This document shows positions 44,414 through 52,878 of a stretch of 64,000 nucleotides of DNA, piece by piece. The DNA is taken from assembly GCF_027913035.1 (NCBI RefSeq), contig NZ_CP115775.1:3078501-3142500 (forward strand), in the 5' to 3' direction. A program made the position numbers and the translations under genes. This DNA comes from Paracoccus albus (GTDB taxonomy: Bacteria; Pseudomonadota; Alphaproteobacteria; Rhodobacterales; Rhodobacteraceae). The notes under the pieces were generated by a model. The model searched no databases. It was not told where the DNA came from and saw only the letters and a list, made by a program, of their open reading frames with translations. The stretch's first letter is position 1. Every line of letters starts with the position of its first letter.

Positions 44414-44884
44414 ATGTCTGACAAGAATGACCTGCAAGCGGTGGACCGGGCGATTCTGCGTGCCGTGCAGCAGGATTGCCGGCTTTCCAATGCGCAGCTT
44501 GCGGAAAAGGTTGGGCTGTCTGCCTCTGCCTGCTGGCGGCGGGTTCGGATGCTTGAAGAAGCGGGGGTCATCTCCGGCTATGCTGCGCAGGTGAATCCGG
44601 ATCTGGCCGGGCTGGAGTTTCATGCCATCGTTCATGTTCGCCTGACCCGACATGACCGCGATGCAGTGCGCCGGGTGATGACCGAACTGACCGTCCGGCC
44701 GGAAATCGTTGAATGCTATGCCACCACTGGCCAGTATGACTATCACCTTCGTGTCCTCTGCGCGGATATGACGGCCTATCGGCATTTTCTTGACGATTTC
44801 CTGTTTCGTTTGCCCGCTATCGAAAGCGCCCAAACCAATGTCGTTATGGAATCGATCAAACCGCGTGGTGTTATTCCGGTCTGA
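44414..44884 (+). CDS. Lrp/AsnC family transcriptional regulator
   Basis: The 156-residue protein has the N-terminal helix-turn-helix (AVQQDCRLSNAQLAEKVGLSA and CWRRVRMLEEAGVISGY, about residues 15-60) and a C-terminal RAM ligand-binding domain (GLEFHAIVHVRL and YDYHLRVLCAD). Length is standard. It is divergent from the indolepyruvate oxidoreductase gene, the classical position for a regulator of that gene. It probably responds to an aromatic amino acid or related ligand; this is inferred from the neighbour. Confidence 0.9.
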   Translation: MSDKNDLQAVDRAILRAVQQDCRLSNAQLAEKVGLSASACWRRVRMLEEAGVISGYAAQVNPDLAGLEFHAIVHVRLTRHDRDAVRRVMTELTVRPEIVECYATTGQYDYHLRVLCADMTAYRHFLDDFLFRLPAIESAQTNVVMESIKPRGVIPV

Positions 44885-45017
44885 ACGTGCTGTTCAGACC
44901 ACCGCGTGACTATCGGGCCGGGACGCCGGGTTGAACGACAATTGGGGCTTTGCCGTCTCATTTCGCCTCGTCATCGGAGGCTGCCAGTATCGGAATCGGT
45001 GACAAGGTCTCGCTTTT

Positions 45018-45031
45018 GTGGCAAGTGCCAC
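45018..45031. promoter_or_regulatory. Inverted repeat upstream of the epimerase gene
   Basis: GTGGCA (45018-45023) and TGCCAC (45026-45031) form a perfect 6-bp inverted repeat with a 2-base centre, 34 bp before the epimerase start. It has the size and position of an operator. No regulator is adjacent and the repeat could be chance. Confidence 0.25.
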
Positions 45032-45065
45032 GCGATGGCAGCGTTATGCGGAGATTGTTGAATTA

Positions 45066-46082
45066 ATGCGTGTTCTGGTTACCGGCGCTGCCGGATTCAT
45101 CGGTTTTCACTTGTCCGAGTTGCTGCTGGCAGAGGGGCACGACGTGCTGGGTCTCGACAGCCATAACGACTATTACGATCCGGCGCTGAAGCTGGCGCGA
45201 GAAGCACGCCTGCTTGCCCGCACAGGTTATCAGAATATGCGTGGCAAGGTGGAAGATCCGGGCCTGCTGACGGACCTGTTTTCAGAGTTTCGGCCCGATG
45301 CGGTCATTCATCTGGCCGCTCAGGCCGGTGTTCGCTATTCAATCGAAAACCCGCGCGCCTATGTCGAGGCAAACCTGCAAGGTACGTTCGAACTGCTGGA
45401 GGCCGCGCGGGCGCACAAACCGGCGCATCTTTTGCTGGCTTCGACCAGTTCTGTCTATGGGGCGAACACCGAAATGCCCTATCGCGAGACGGACAAGGTC
45501 GACACCCAAATGTCCTTCTACGCGGCGACCAAGAAATCGAATGAGGCGATGGCGCACAGCTATGCCCATCTCTTCGATATTCCGACAACCATGTTCCGGT
45601 TTTTCACAGTCTACGGGCCTTGGGGCAGGCCGGATATGGCTCCCTACCTGTTTACCTCTGCAATCTTCGAAGGCCGCCCGATCAAGGTTTTCAACCATGG
45701 GGATATGCAACGCGACTTTACCTATGTCACCGACCTTGTACGTGCCATTCGCCTGTTGATCGATGCAGCGCCAGAATGTCCCGCGCAGGCCAGTCAGATC
45801 GACGAAGGTGACAGCCTGTCGCCCGTCGCGCCCTGGCGTGTGGTAAATATCGGCAATGGGGAATCGGTGCCGCTGATGGAGTTTATCGCCGCCATCGAGT
45901 GCGCCTCGAACCGCAAGGCCGAAAAGAACATGATGCCGATGCAGCCCGGCGATGTTCCGGCGACCTGGGCCGATACGGCGCTGCTGCGTAAACTGACCGG
46001 CTATGCGCCGAAAACCTCGGTGCGAGAGGGTGTTAAGGCCTATGTGGATTGGTATCGCAGCTATTACGGGATTGAGGGCTGA
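45066..46082 (+). CDS. NAD-dependent epimerase, UDP-glucuronate 4-epimerase type
   Basis: The 338-residue SDR-family protein starts MRVLVTGAAGFIGFHLSE with the NAD glycine motif, then GLDSHNDYYDP, which marks the UDP-glucuronate 4-epimerase (LpsL/WbtF-like) branch. The catalytic Ser is in STSSVYG and the Tyr/Lys pair in FYAATKKSN. The sequence FFTVYGPWGRPDMAPYLF is diagnostic. It produces UDP-galacturonate for polysaccharide or LPS core. This could use the UDP-glucuronate made by the dehydrogenase whose tail opens the window, but the two are 45 kb apart. The start at 45066 has a weak ribosome site; a longer in-frame start at 45018 is possible. Confidence 0.9.
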   Translation: MRVLVTGAAGFIGFHLSELLLAEGHDVLGLDSHNDYYDPALKLAREARLLARTGYQNMRGKVEDPGLLTDLFSEFRPDAVIHLAAQAGVRYSIENPRAYVEANLQGTFELLEAARAHKPAHLLLASTSSVYGANTEMPYRETDKVDTQMSFYAATKKSNEAMAHSYAHLFDIPTTMFRFFTVYGPWGRPDMAPYLFTSAIFEGRPIKVFNHGDMQRDFTYVTDLVRAIRLLIDAAPECPAQASQIDEGDSLSPVAPWRVVNIGNGESVPLMEFIAAIECASNRKAEKNMMPMQPGDVPATWADTALLRKLTGYAPKTSVREGVKAYVDWYRSYYGIEG

Positions 46083-46108
46083 TCACCGGCGCTCAGCGCC
46101 ACGATAAA

Positions 46109-46145
46109 AAATGCCGGGCGAGGTTGCCCGGCATTTCAGTTTTTC
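46109..46145. terminator. Bidirectional intrinsic terminator between epimerase and sugar transporter operon
   Basis: The arms AAATGCCGGGC (46109-46119) and GCCCGGCATTT (46126-46136) make a perfect 11-bp stem with a 6-base loop. A-rich bases precede it (46105-46110) and TTTCAGTTTTTC follows, so it can work on both strands. It serves the plus-strand epimerase gene and the minus-strand transporter operon, whose last gene ends at 46161. Confidence 0.85.
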
Positions 46146-46160
46146 AATCCGCTAGCAGGA

Positions 46161-47120
46161 TCAGAACGGGCTGTCCGGGAAGTGATACTGCTCTGCATTC
46201 TCGGGCGTGATAAGCTGGCTGCTGATGATATAGCGGCCGGTCACCGGCGCGTTTGAGACGAAGTTCAGTGCCGTCATCTCGATTGCCGAGGAAATCAGTG
46301 CGGGCGGGTAGGTGACGTTCACCGGCAGCTGCGGATCGCCTTCCATGATGCGGCTGACGATTTCCTTCATGCCGGCACCGCCGACCACGACCATCTCTTC
46401 TTCGCGGCCTGCCTGCGCAATGGCTTCCAGCACGCCGATGGCCATGTCGTCATCCGCCGCCCAGACCGCGTCGATCTCGGGGTATTTCGCAAGGTAATCC
46501 TGCATCACGTTGAAGGCGTCATCACGGTTCCAGTTGCCGTGCTGCATGTCGAGGATTTCCTTATCCGAACCCTCAAGCGCGGCCTGGAAAGCCTCTACCC
46601 GTTCATTGTCCAGCGTGGTCGGAATGCCGCGCAGCACGACGATCTTCGCGCCCGCATCCAGATTGTCGCGGAAATATTCGCCTGCGACGCGGCCAAAGGC
46701 GGTGTTGTCGCCAGCGACATAGAGATCTTCGATCCCCTCCTCGGCAAGGCCACGGTCGACGACGGTCACGAACTTGCCCGCTTCCTTCACCATCTTGACC
46801 GGGTCGGTCAGCGGTTCGGATTCGAAGGGCAAGACGACCAGACCGTCGATATTCCGGGTGGCCAGCATGTCTTCGATATCCGAAACCTGCTTGCCGGGAT
46901 CACCGGCAGTGGACAGAACGAAGTCCAGGTTGGGATATGCCTCTTCCAGACGGTCGATGGTGTCCTGCGCATGCCAGTTCAGGCCGCCCATGAAGCCATG
47001 CGTGGCCGACGGGATCGAGACGCCGATCACGGTTGTCTCATCCTGCGCCATCGCGCCCCCGGCCATCAGCGCCACGGCAGCGGCAGCCATCGGCATTTTC
47101 AGCAGATTACGACGTTTCAT
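46161..47120 (-). CDS. Sugar ABC transporter substrate-binding protein (RbsB-like)
   Basis: The 319-residue protein has a signal peptide ending near AMAQDE (residue 26) with a twin-arginine-like MKRRNLLKMP start. It then has the type I periplasmic-binding fold of the RbsB family: VIGVSIPSATHGFMGGLNWHAQ, NIDGLVVLPFESEPL, VDRGLAEEGI, AADDDMAIGVLEAI. It should bind a monosaccharide or polyol in the periplasm. It follows the permease by 23 bp. It is the last gene in the minus-strand run, before a bidirectional terminator. Confidence 0.9.
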   Translation of the reverse strand: MKRRNLLKMPMAAAAVALMAGGAMAQDETTVIGVSIPSATHGFMGGLNWHAQDTIDRLEEAYPNLDFVLSTAGDPGKQVSDIEDMLATRNIDGLVVLPFESEPLTDPVKMVKEAGKFVTVVDRGLAEEGIEDLYVAGDNTAFGRVAGEYFRDNLDAGAKIVVLRGIPTTLDNERVEAFQAALEGSDKEILDMQHGNWNRDDAFNVMQDYLAKYPEIDAVWAADDDMAIGVLEAIAQAGREEEMVVVGGAGMKEIVSRIMEGDPQLPVNVTYPPALISSAIEMTALNFVSNAPVTGRYIISSQLITPENAEQYHFPDSPF

Positions 47121-47143
47121 TAAATTTCCTCCCCGTTGTGCCG

Positions 47144-48109
47144 CTACTCTGCGGCGCGTTTTTCCCGCTGTAGCACGACAGCAAGAACAATGATGACGCC
47201 CTGTATGGCCCCGTTCAGATAGGGGCTGACCAGATCCGTCAGATTAAGGATATTGTCGATCATCGACAGGATCAGCACGCCGACCACGGTGCCCCAGACC
47301 CGGCCCCGCCCGCCCTTCAGCGCGGTCCCGCCAATGATGACGGCTGCAATCGCCTCGAGCTCCCACAGAACGCCGGTAGAGCCGGAGGCCGAACCGAGCC
47401 GTGGGACATAAAGGATTGTGGCAAGGCCGACCAGAAGCCCCAGAAGCACATAGGTCATCAGGCGCACACGTTCGACATCGACGGCGGAATAGCGCGCGAC
47501 CCGGTCGTTCGATCCGATCGCCTCGACATGGCGGCCAAAGCGCGTGTGACGCATCACCCATTCGCCCAGCACAGCGACAATCGCGAACGTGATGATCGGC
47601 CAGGTGATCCAGCCGATGCCCCCGTAATAGACCGGGCGATAGATGCTGCGCAGCCCGGAATCGAGGCTCAGTGTGCCGCCATCGGCCAGCCATGTGACGA
47701 GGCTGCGGAAAATCCCCATCGTGCCCAGCGTGACGATAAACGCCTCTATTCGGGCCTTGGTAATCAACGCGCCGTTCACGAAACCGGCAGCGGCCCCGCC
47801 TGCCAGTGCGACGCCCATGCCCAGCATGATCGTGCCCCAGTTCTCACCCGTCACACCGGCAAGACCGTTCATCGCCATGATCGTGACGCCGGCAAGAAAC
47901 GCCGCCATCGACCCGACGGACAGGTCCAGACCGCCTTGCGTGATCACAAATGTCATACCTACCGCGATCAGCCCGATAAAGGCGGATCGTGCCAGCACAT
48001 TTGACAGGTTTGCCGGTGCCAGAAAGGCGGGGTTGAGCAACGCGCCAAGGATGAACAGCGCGACAAGCGCGATGAGCGGGCCCAGCACATGCAGGTCGAT
48101 GCGTTTCAC
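47144..48109 (-). CDS. Sugar ABC transporter permease (RbsC-like)
   Basis: The 321-residue inner-membrane protein has about eight hydrophobic segments and the branched-chain/ribose permease motif in GMTFVITQGGLDLSVGSMAAF and ALKGGRGRVWGTVVG. Length and hydrophobic pattern match RbsC-type permeases. It starts with GTG at 48109, overlapping the ATPase stop (GTGA). One half-length permease in a homodimer is expected, as there is no second permease gene. Confidence 0.92.
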   Translation of the reverse strand: MKRIDLHVLGPLIALVALFILGALLNPAFLAPANLSNVLARSAFIGLIAVGMTFVITQGGLDLSVGSMAAFLAGVTIMAMNGLAGVTGENWGTIMLGMGVALAGGAAAGFVNGALITKARIEAFIVTLGTMGIFRSLVTWLADGGTLSLDSGLRSIYRPVYYGGIGWITWPIITFAIVAVLGEWVMRHTRFGRHVEAIGSNDRVARYSAVDVERVRLMTYVLLGLLVGLATILYVPRLGSASGSTGVLWELEAIAAVIIGGTALKGGRGRVWGTVVGVLILSMIDNILNLTDLVSPYLNGAIQGVIIVLAVVLQREKRAAE

Positions 48110-49599
48110 GCGGTTTCCTCCTCTCGTTCCAGCCCCATTGCAAGGCGAACGATGTTTTCTTCTGTGATCCCTGTGCCCGCGACGTCGCCAGAGATACGTC
48201 CCTGACGCATCACCAGCACGCGGTCGGAAAGGCCGATGATTTCGGGCATCTCGGACGAAATGACGATGACGCCCTTGCCCTGCTTTGCCAGTTCCCGGAT
48301 GAAGGCATAGATCTGCTGCTTGGTGCCGATGTCGATGCCGCGCGTCGGCTCATCAATGATGATGATTTCGGGGTCTGTCAGCATTGTCTTGGCCAGAAGC
48401 AGCTTCTGCTGGTTTCCGCCTGACAGCGCGCCTGCCACCATGTCGTCGGATGCTGCGCGAATATCGAACTCTTTCCGGGCGCGCAGCATTTCAGCGGTTT
48501 CGCGTTTCCGGTCGATGCGGAACCCGAATTTTTCCAAAGCCGCCAGCGTCAGGTTTTCCGGCAGGGGCTTGTCCAGCAGCAGCCCGGCCTCCTTACGGTC
48601 CTCTGTCAGGTAGGCGATGCCTGCCGATGCTGCATCGCGCGGGCTGCGGATCGCCAGCTGCTGGCCGTGAATTGAAATCCGGCCTGTGGCGGGACGCAAC
48701 CCGACGATCCCCTCTGCCAGTTCGGTGCGGCCCGAGCCGACAAGACCTGCAATGCCCAGCACTTCGCCCTTATGCAGCGTCAGTGAGACATCTTCTACCT
48801 GACCGGCAACGCTCAGCCCTGCGACCTCCATCAGCGTTTCGCCGGGACCATCGCCTTTTGCCGGGAAAATATCGTCCAGATCGCGGCCAACCATCGCGGT
48901 CGCCATTCCGTCCTCGGTCAACTCGCCCCGGACCGCCTGCCGCACGACAGAGCCGTCGCGCAGGACAGTGATCCTGTCGGCAAGGTGACTGACCTCGTCC
49001 AGCCGGTGAGAGCAGAACATCAGCGCCACGCCCTCTGCCCGCAGCCGGTCGACCTGCGCATAAAGCGCGTCGACCTCGCGATGAGTCAGGGCGGCGGATG
49101 GTTCATCCATGATCAGAACACGGGCGTTGCGCGACAGGGCTTTCGCAATCTCAACCATCTGGCGGTCAGGCACTGACAACTCACGGATCAACGCATCGGG
49201 ACTGATCGCCGTATCCAGCCGCTGCAACAGCTCTGCCGTGGCAGAGCGCATGGCGCCGTGATCAAGGCGCAGGCCCTTTCGCAGCTCTCGGCCAAGGAAG
49301 ATATTGGCGGCAACCGACAGGTCGGGGACAAGGTTGAACTCTTGATGTATGACGACGACGCCCTGTGCCTCTGCATCTGGCCCGTTGCGATAACCGGCGG
49401 GTTGGCCGTTCAGCAGAACCTGCCCCGAACTGGGCGCAAGATAGCCGCCGAGGATCTTCATGATCGTCGATTTGCCGGCGCCGTTCTCGCCTATCAGGGC
49501 ATGAACCTCACCCGCGTTCAGCGCAAGATCAATGCCGTGCAGGACCTCAACCGGGCCAAAGCTTTTGGTGACATTGTCGAGGGCGAGAACCGCAGTCAT
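48106..49599 (-). CDS. Sugar ABC transporter ATP-binding protein (RbsA-like, two ATPase domains)
   Basis: The 497-residue protein has duplicated ATPase cassettes. The first carries Walker A GENGAGKST, signature LSVPDRQMVEIAKAL and Walker B LIMDEPSAALTHRE. The second is degenerate in the P-loop (GIAGLVGSGRTEL) but keeps LSGGNQQKLLLAK and IIIDEPTRGID. This is typical of the RbsA/MglA group. The ATG at 49599 overlaps the dehydrogenase stop (ATGA), supporting it over an in-frame ATG at 49617. Confidence 0.92.
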   Translation of the reverse strand: MTAVLALDNVTKSFGPVEVLHGIDLALNAGEVHALIGENGAGKSTIMKILGGYLAPSSGQVLLNGQPAGYRNGPDAEAQGVVVIHQEFNLVPDLSVAANIFLGRELRKGLRLDHGAMRSATAELLQRLDTAISPDALIRELSVPDRQMVEIAKALSRNARVLIMDEPSAALTHREVDALYAQVDRLRAEGVALMFCSHRLDEVSHLADRITVLRDGSVVRQAVRGELTEDGMATAMVGRDLDDIFPAKGDGPGETLMEVAGLSVAGQVEDVSLTLHKGEVLGIAGLVGSGRTELAEGIVGLRPATGRISIHGQQLAIRSPRDAASAGIAYLTEDRKEAGLLLDKPLPENLTLAALEKFGFRIDRKRETAEMLRARKEFDIRAASDDMVAGALSGGNQQKLLLAKTMLTDPEIIIIDEPTRGIDIGTKQQIYAFIRELAKQGKGVIVISSEMPEIIGLSDRVLVMRQGRISGDVAGTGITEENIVRLAMGLEREEETA

Positions 49600-50696
49600 G
49601 CCCCGACCCTTGTCCATGCCCCATCCTGCGTCGAGGATTCTTGCGCGGCAGCGATAAACGCCATGCCTGACAGCCCGTCGCGGATGCCCGGAATACGGTC
49701 CAGATGGGTCTCGTCGCCGCGGATAACCTCGGCGATGTCTTTATAAAGATTGGCAAATGCCTCCAGATAGCCCTCCGGATGGCCGGGCGGGGTGCGATAG
49801 GACTGGCTGCGATCACGCGCGCGGGTCAGGCGTTGGGACTGATTGTCCTTTCCGGTGAAGATCAGCGCCTCGGCATCCTGAAGCCGCCATTCAAGCGCAC
49901 CCTCGGTCCCGAACAGGCGAAGCGAAAGCCCACCTTCTTGCCCGACCGCTACCTGCGACACCCACAACCCACCTTTCGCGCCGCTGTCGTAGCGCAGCGA
50001 AATACGTGCATCGTCATCGACGCGGCGACCATCCACCATGCTGGACAAATCGGCTGACAGGGATGAGGGCGTTTGCCCGGTCACGAACTCCGCAAGCTGC
50101 CAGGCATGGGTGCCGATGTCACCGATTGCACCTGCGCCAGATTGCGCGGGGTCGGTGCGCCAGCCAGCCTGCTTGTTCTGAACATCCCCTGACAGCCAGC
50201 CTTGCAGATATTCCGCCTGCACAAGGCGCAGCTTGCCAAGGGCACCTTCCGCGACCATCGCCCTCGCCTCTCGCACAAGGGGATGGGCACAGTAGTTGTG
50301 CGTCAGGAAAAACCGCGCTTTGCTGCGCTTGACCGCCTCGGCCAGCTTCTTTGCATCTTCCTGTGTTGCGGTCAGCGGCTTGTCACAGATGACGTTGATA
50401 CCTGCATCAAGGAAGGCGATCGAAACCGGCGCATGAAGGTGGTTCGGCGTGACGACGGATACAGCTTGGATGCCATCCGGGCGCGCGGCCTCTGCCTGCG
50501 CCATTTCATGATAATCCGCATAGCTGCGTTCGATGCCCAGAGCGTCGGCGGATTTCTGCGCCTTTTCCGCGTCGGATGACAGGGCACCGGCAACAAGCTG
50601 ATAGTCGCCATCCATGCGTGCAGCGATGCGGTGGATTGCGCCGATAAAAGCGCCGTCACCGCCGCCGACCATACCAAGGGGGATAGGTTTGCTCAT
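49596..50696 (-). CDS. Gfo/Idh/MocA family sugar dehydrogenase
   Basis: The 366-residue protein has the Rossmann start PIPLGMVGGGDGAFIGAIHR, the nicotinamide-linked EKP-type motif as CDKPLTAT (Lys of this motif), and the substrate-side His/Asp in GDIGTHAWQL. These belong to Gfo/Idh/MocA enzymes, which oxidise or reduce sugars, often at C3 or as inositol-type substrates. It is in the same run as the transporter and a TIM-barrel enzyme. The pair suggests sugar oxidation followed by elimination, hydration or isomerisation. The exact substrate is not visible. Confidence 0.88.
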   Translation of the reverse strand: MSKPIPLGMVGGGDGAFIGAIHRIAARMDGDYQLVAGALSSDAEKAQKSADALGIERSYADYHEMAQAEAARPDGIQAVSVVTPNHLHAPVSIAFLDAGINVICDKPLTATQEDAKKLAEAVKRSKARFFLTHNYCAHPLVREARAMVAEGALGKLRLVQAEYLQGWLSGDVQNKQAGWRTDPAQSGAGAIGDIGTHAWQLAEFVTGQTPSSLSADLSSMVDGRRVDDDARISLRYDSGAKGGLWVSQVAVGQEGGLSLRLFGTEGALEWRLQDAEALIFTGKDNQSQRLTRARDRSQSYRTPPGHPEGYLEAFANLYKDIAEVIRGDETHLDRIPGIRDGLSGMAFIAAAQESSTQDGAWTRVGA

Positions 50697-51751
50697 CCGT
50701 CCAGCCCCAATGCCCTGTGGTTGGCCGCATCGTCTGTGCCCTGTGCCGCAAAATCGTCAAAGGCGTGCGGCGTCGTTCGGATGATGTGCTTTTTCACGAA
50801 TTCAGCCCCCTCACGCGCCCCGTCCTCGGGGTGTTTCAGCGCACATTCCCACTCTACCACGGCCCAGCCGGAAAAGTCGTATTGTGTCAGCTTGGCGAAT
50901 ATCTGTCCGAAATCGACCTGCCCGTCACCGGGGCTGCGGAACCTTCCCGCACGGTCGGCCCAGGGTTGAAAACCGCCATAGACGCCCTGCCGCCCCGTCG
51001 GATTGAACTCGGCATCCTTGACGTGGAACATCCGGATACGGTCGTGATAGATGTCCAGATGCTGGATATAGTCCAACTGCTGCAGCAGATAATGCGACGG
51101 ATCATACAGCATATTGGCCCGCGCATGACCCCCGACGCGATCCAGAAACATCTCGAACGTTACGCCGTCATGCAGGTCCTCACCGGGGTGGATTTCATAG
51201 CAGACGTCGACGCCGTTTTCCTCTGCCAGATCAAGCAGAGGACGCCAGCGTGCGGCCAGCGTATCGAAAGCGGTTTCCACAAGGCCCGGCGCGCGCTGTG
51301 GCCAAGGGTAAAGATAAGGCCATGCAAGCGCGCCTGAAAACGTCGCCATCGCGTCCAGGCCAAGCAGGCTGCTGGCCCTGATCGTCTTGCCAACCTGCTC
51401 GACCGCCCATTCCTGACGCTGCTTCGGATTTCCGTGAAGGACCGCAGGCGCGAAGGCATCGAATGCGTCATCATAGGAAGGGTGTACGGCCACAAGCTGT
51501 CCCTGGATGTGGCTGGAAAGCTCTGTCACCTCGACACCGTTCTGCCGGGCGATGCCCAGAAACTCGTCGCGCCAATCCTTGGAGGTTACGGCAAGGTCCA
51601 GATCGAACAGCCGGGCATCATTGCTGGGAACCTGCACGCCCTTATAACCAAGCGAGCCGGCCCATGCGGTGATCGAAGCCCAGTCGCTGAAGGGGGCGGT
51701 GTCCCCCGCGAACTGTGCCAGAAACAAGCCCGGTCCCTTGATCGTGCGCAT
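50693..51751 (-). CDS. Sugar phosphate isomerase/epimerase-like TIM-barrel enzyme
   Basis: The 352-residue protein has the xylose-isomerase-like TIM barrel. Expected divalent-metal ligands are spread over CYEIHPGEDLHDG, LYDPSHYLLQQLDY, FHVKDAEFNP and WAVVEWECALKHPEDG. Such proteins act as epimerases, isomerases, 2-keto-inositol dehydratases or 3-keto-glycoside lyases. GGAGGAGG is a very strong ribosome site before the ATG. It is the first gene of the minus-strand operon and is divergent from the LacI regulator. Confidence 0.88.
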   Translation of the reverse strand: MRTIKGPGLFLAQFAGDTAPFSDWASITAWAGSLGYKGVQVPSNDARLFDLDLAVTSKDWRDEFLGIARQNGVEVTELSSHIQGQLVAVHPSYDDAFDAFAPAVLHGNPKQRQEWAVEQVGKTIRASSLLGLDAMATFSGALAWPYLYPWPQRAPGLVETAFDTLAARWRPLLDLAEENGVDVCYEIHPGEDLHDGVTFEMFLDRVGGHARANMLYDPSHYLLQQLDYIQHLDIYHDRIRMFHVKDAEFNPTGRQGVYGGFQPWADRAGRFRSPGDGQVDFGQIFAKLTQYDFSGWAVVEWECALKHPEDGAREGAEFVKKHIIRTTPHAFDDFAAQGTDDAANHRALGLDG

Positions 51752-51793
51752 CGCGTTCCTCCTCCGGATCGATTGAATACACGGAATGTAATC

Positions 51794-51803
51794 GTTTGCA
51801 AAC
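51794..51803. promoter_or_regulatory. LacI-type operator (GTTTGCAAAC)
   Basis: The perfect 10-bp palindrome GTTTGCAAAC lies in the 119-bp spacer between the divergent LacI regulator and the sugar operon, 43 bp from the isomerase start. LacI/GalR-family regulators bind such even palindromes centred on a CG or GC step, and here the centre is GC. It is in the right place to repress the operon and the regulator. A second copy is not seen. Confidence 0.65.
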
Positions 51804-51870
51804 TGTAAGATTTACCCTACTAATCTTTTTTGTGTTAGCCAGAGCCACCTAAAGCGATCAGGAACCATTG

Positions 51871-52878
51871 ATGTCAGACATAGGGCAACCGTCAAGCGCA
51901 CGTCTTGCCGACGTTGCCCGCCATGCCGGCGTTTCCTCCGCTACTGTCAGCCGGGCGCTTTCGCGGCCCGAAATGGTAACCGAGGCGACGCGAATCGCCG
52001 TGATGGAGGCCGTTGCCGCCACTGGCTACCGCGTCAATCAGGCCGCGCGTAATCTGCGAAAGCAGCGAACCGGCGCGATCGTTGCCCTTGTCCCGAATCT
52101 CAGCAATCCGTTCTTCGCCCGCATTCTTGCGGGAATGGGTCAGGAACTGGGTGCGGCTGGCTATGACCTGCTGGTCGGCGACACACGGGATGGCGGCGGC
52201 AAGCATGTCACCCTGAACCGATTTCTGGACCCCTCGCGTGCGGACGGAATCATCCTGCTCGATGGTCAGGTGACAGAGGCCGATCTGGCTGCGGTGCCGT
52301 CCGCGCCGCCTCTGATCATGGCTTGCGAATGGATCCGGGGCGCCGCGCTGCCCCGCGTGGTGCTGGACAACGCGTCTGGCGCAGAAATGGCGACGCGGCA
52401 CCTGCTTGACCTCGGCCATCGACGCATCAGCTGGATTGGTGGCCCGCAGGAAAACGTGCTGCACGGCGCCCGTCTTGAAGGCGTGAGCAGAGTGATGGGC
52501 CGCGCTCCTGACGGCTATGCGGGTGATTTTACGCTTCAGGCCGGCGCAAGTGCCGCCCGTGACTGGTTGGCGCAACCGCCAAGCGAACGCCCGACAGGCA
52601 TCGTCGCTTTCAGTGACGAATCGGCCGCAGGTTTCATGGGCGTTCTTCAGCGCAACGGCGTGGCCATTCCTGACGAAGTCTCAATCGTGGGGTTCGATGG
52701 CATTGATTGGGTCGCTCATCTGGCCGTGCCGCTGACCACTGTCCGCCAGCCGAAGTTCAGGCTCGGCCAAACGGCGGCACAAACCCTGCTCGCCCATATG
52801 CGGGGCAAGGCGGCGTTGTCCACGATGCTGATGCCAGAGCTTGTGATTCGCGAATCAAGCGCCGCAGCGCCGGGTTAG
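51871..52878 (+). CDS. LacI family transcriptional regulator
   Basis: The 335-residue protein has the N-terminal LacI helix-turn-helix (ARLADVARHAGVSSATVSRAL, about residues 10-30, and the hinge VNQAARNLRKQRTGAI). A periplasmic-binding-like effector domain follows, with ALVPNLSNPFFARILAGM, LDNASGAEMATRHLLDLGHR and VSIVGFDGIDWVAH. The ATG at 51871 has AGGAA at the right distance; a TTG three bases upstream is unlikely. It is divergent from the sugar transport operon it probably represses. The stop overlaps the convergent phospholipase gene by 4 bp. Confidence 0.92.
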   Translation: MSDIGQPSSARLADVARHAGVSSATVSRALSRPEMVTEATRIAVMEAVAATGYRVNQAARNLRKQRTGAIVALVPNLSNPFFARILAGMGQELGAAGYDLLVGDTRDGGGKHVTLNRFLDPSRADGIILLDGQVTEADLAAVPSAPPLIMACEWIRGAALPRVVLDNASGAEMATRHLLDLGHRRISWIGGPQENVLHGARLEGVSRVMGRAPDGYAGDFTLQAGASAARDWLAQPPSERPTGIVAFSDESAAGFMGVLQRNGVAIPDEVSIVGFDGIDWVAHLAVPLTTVRQPKFRLGQTAAQTLLAHMRGKAALSTMLMPELVIRESSAAAPG

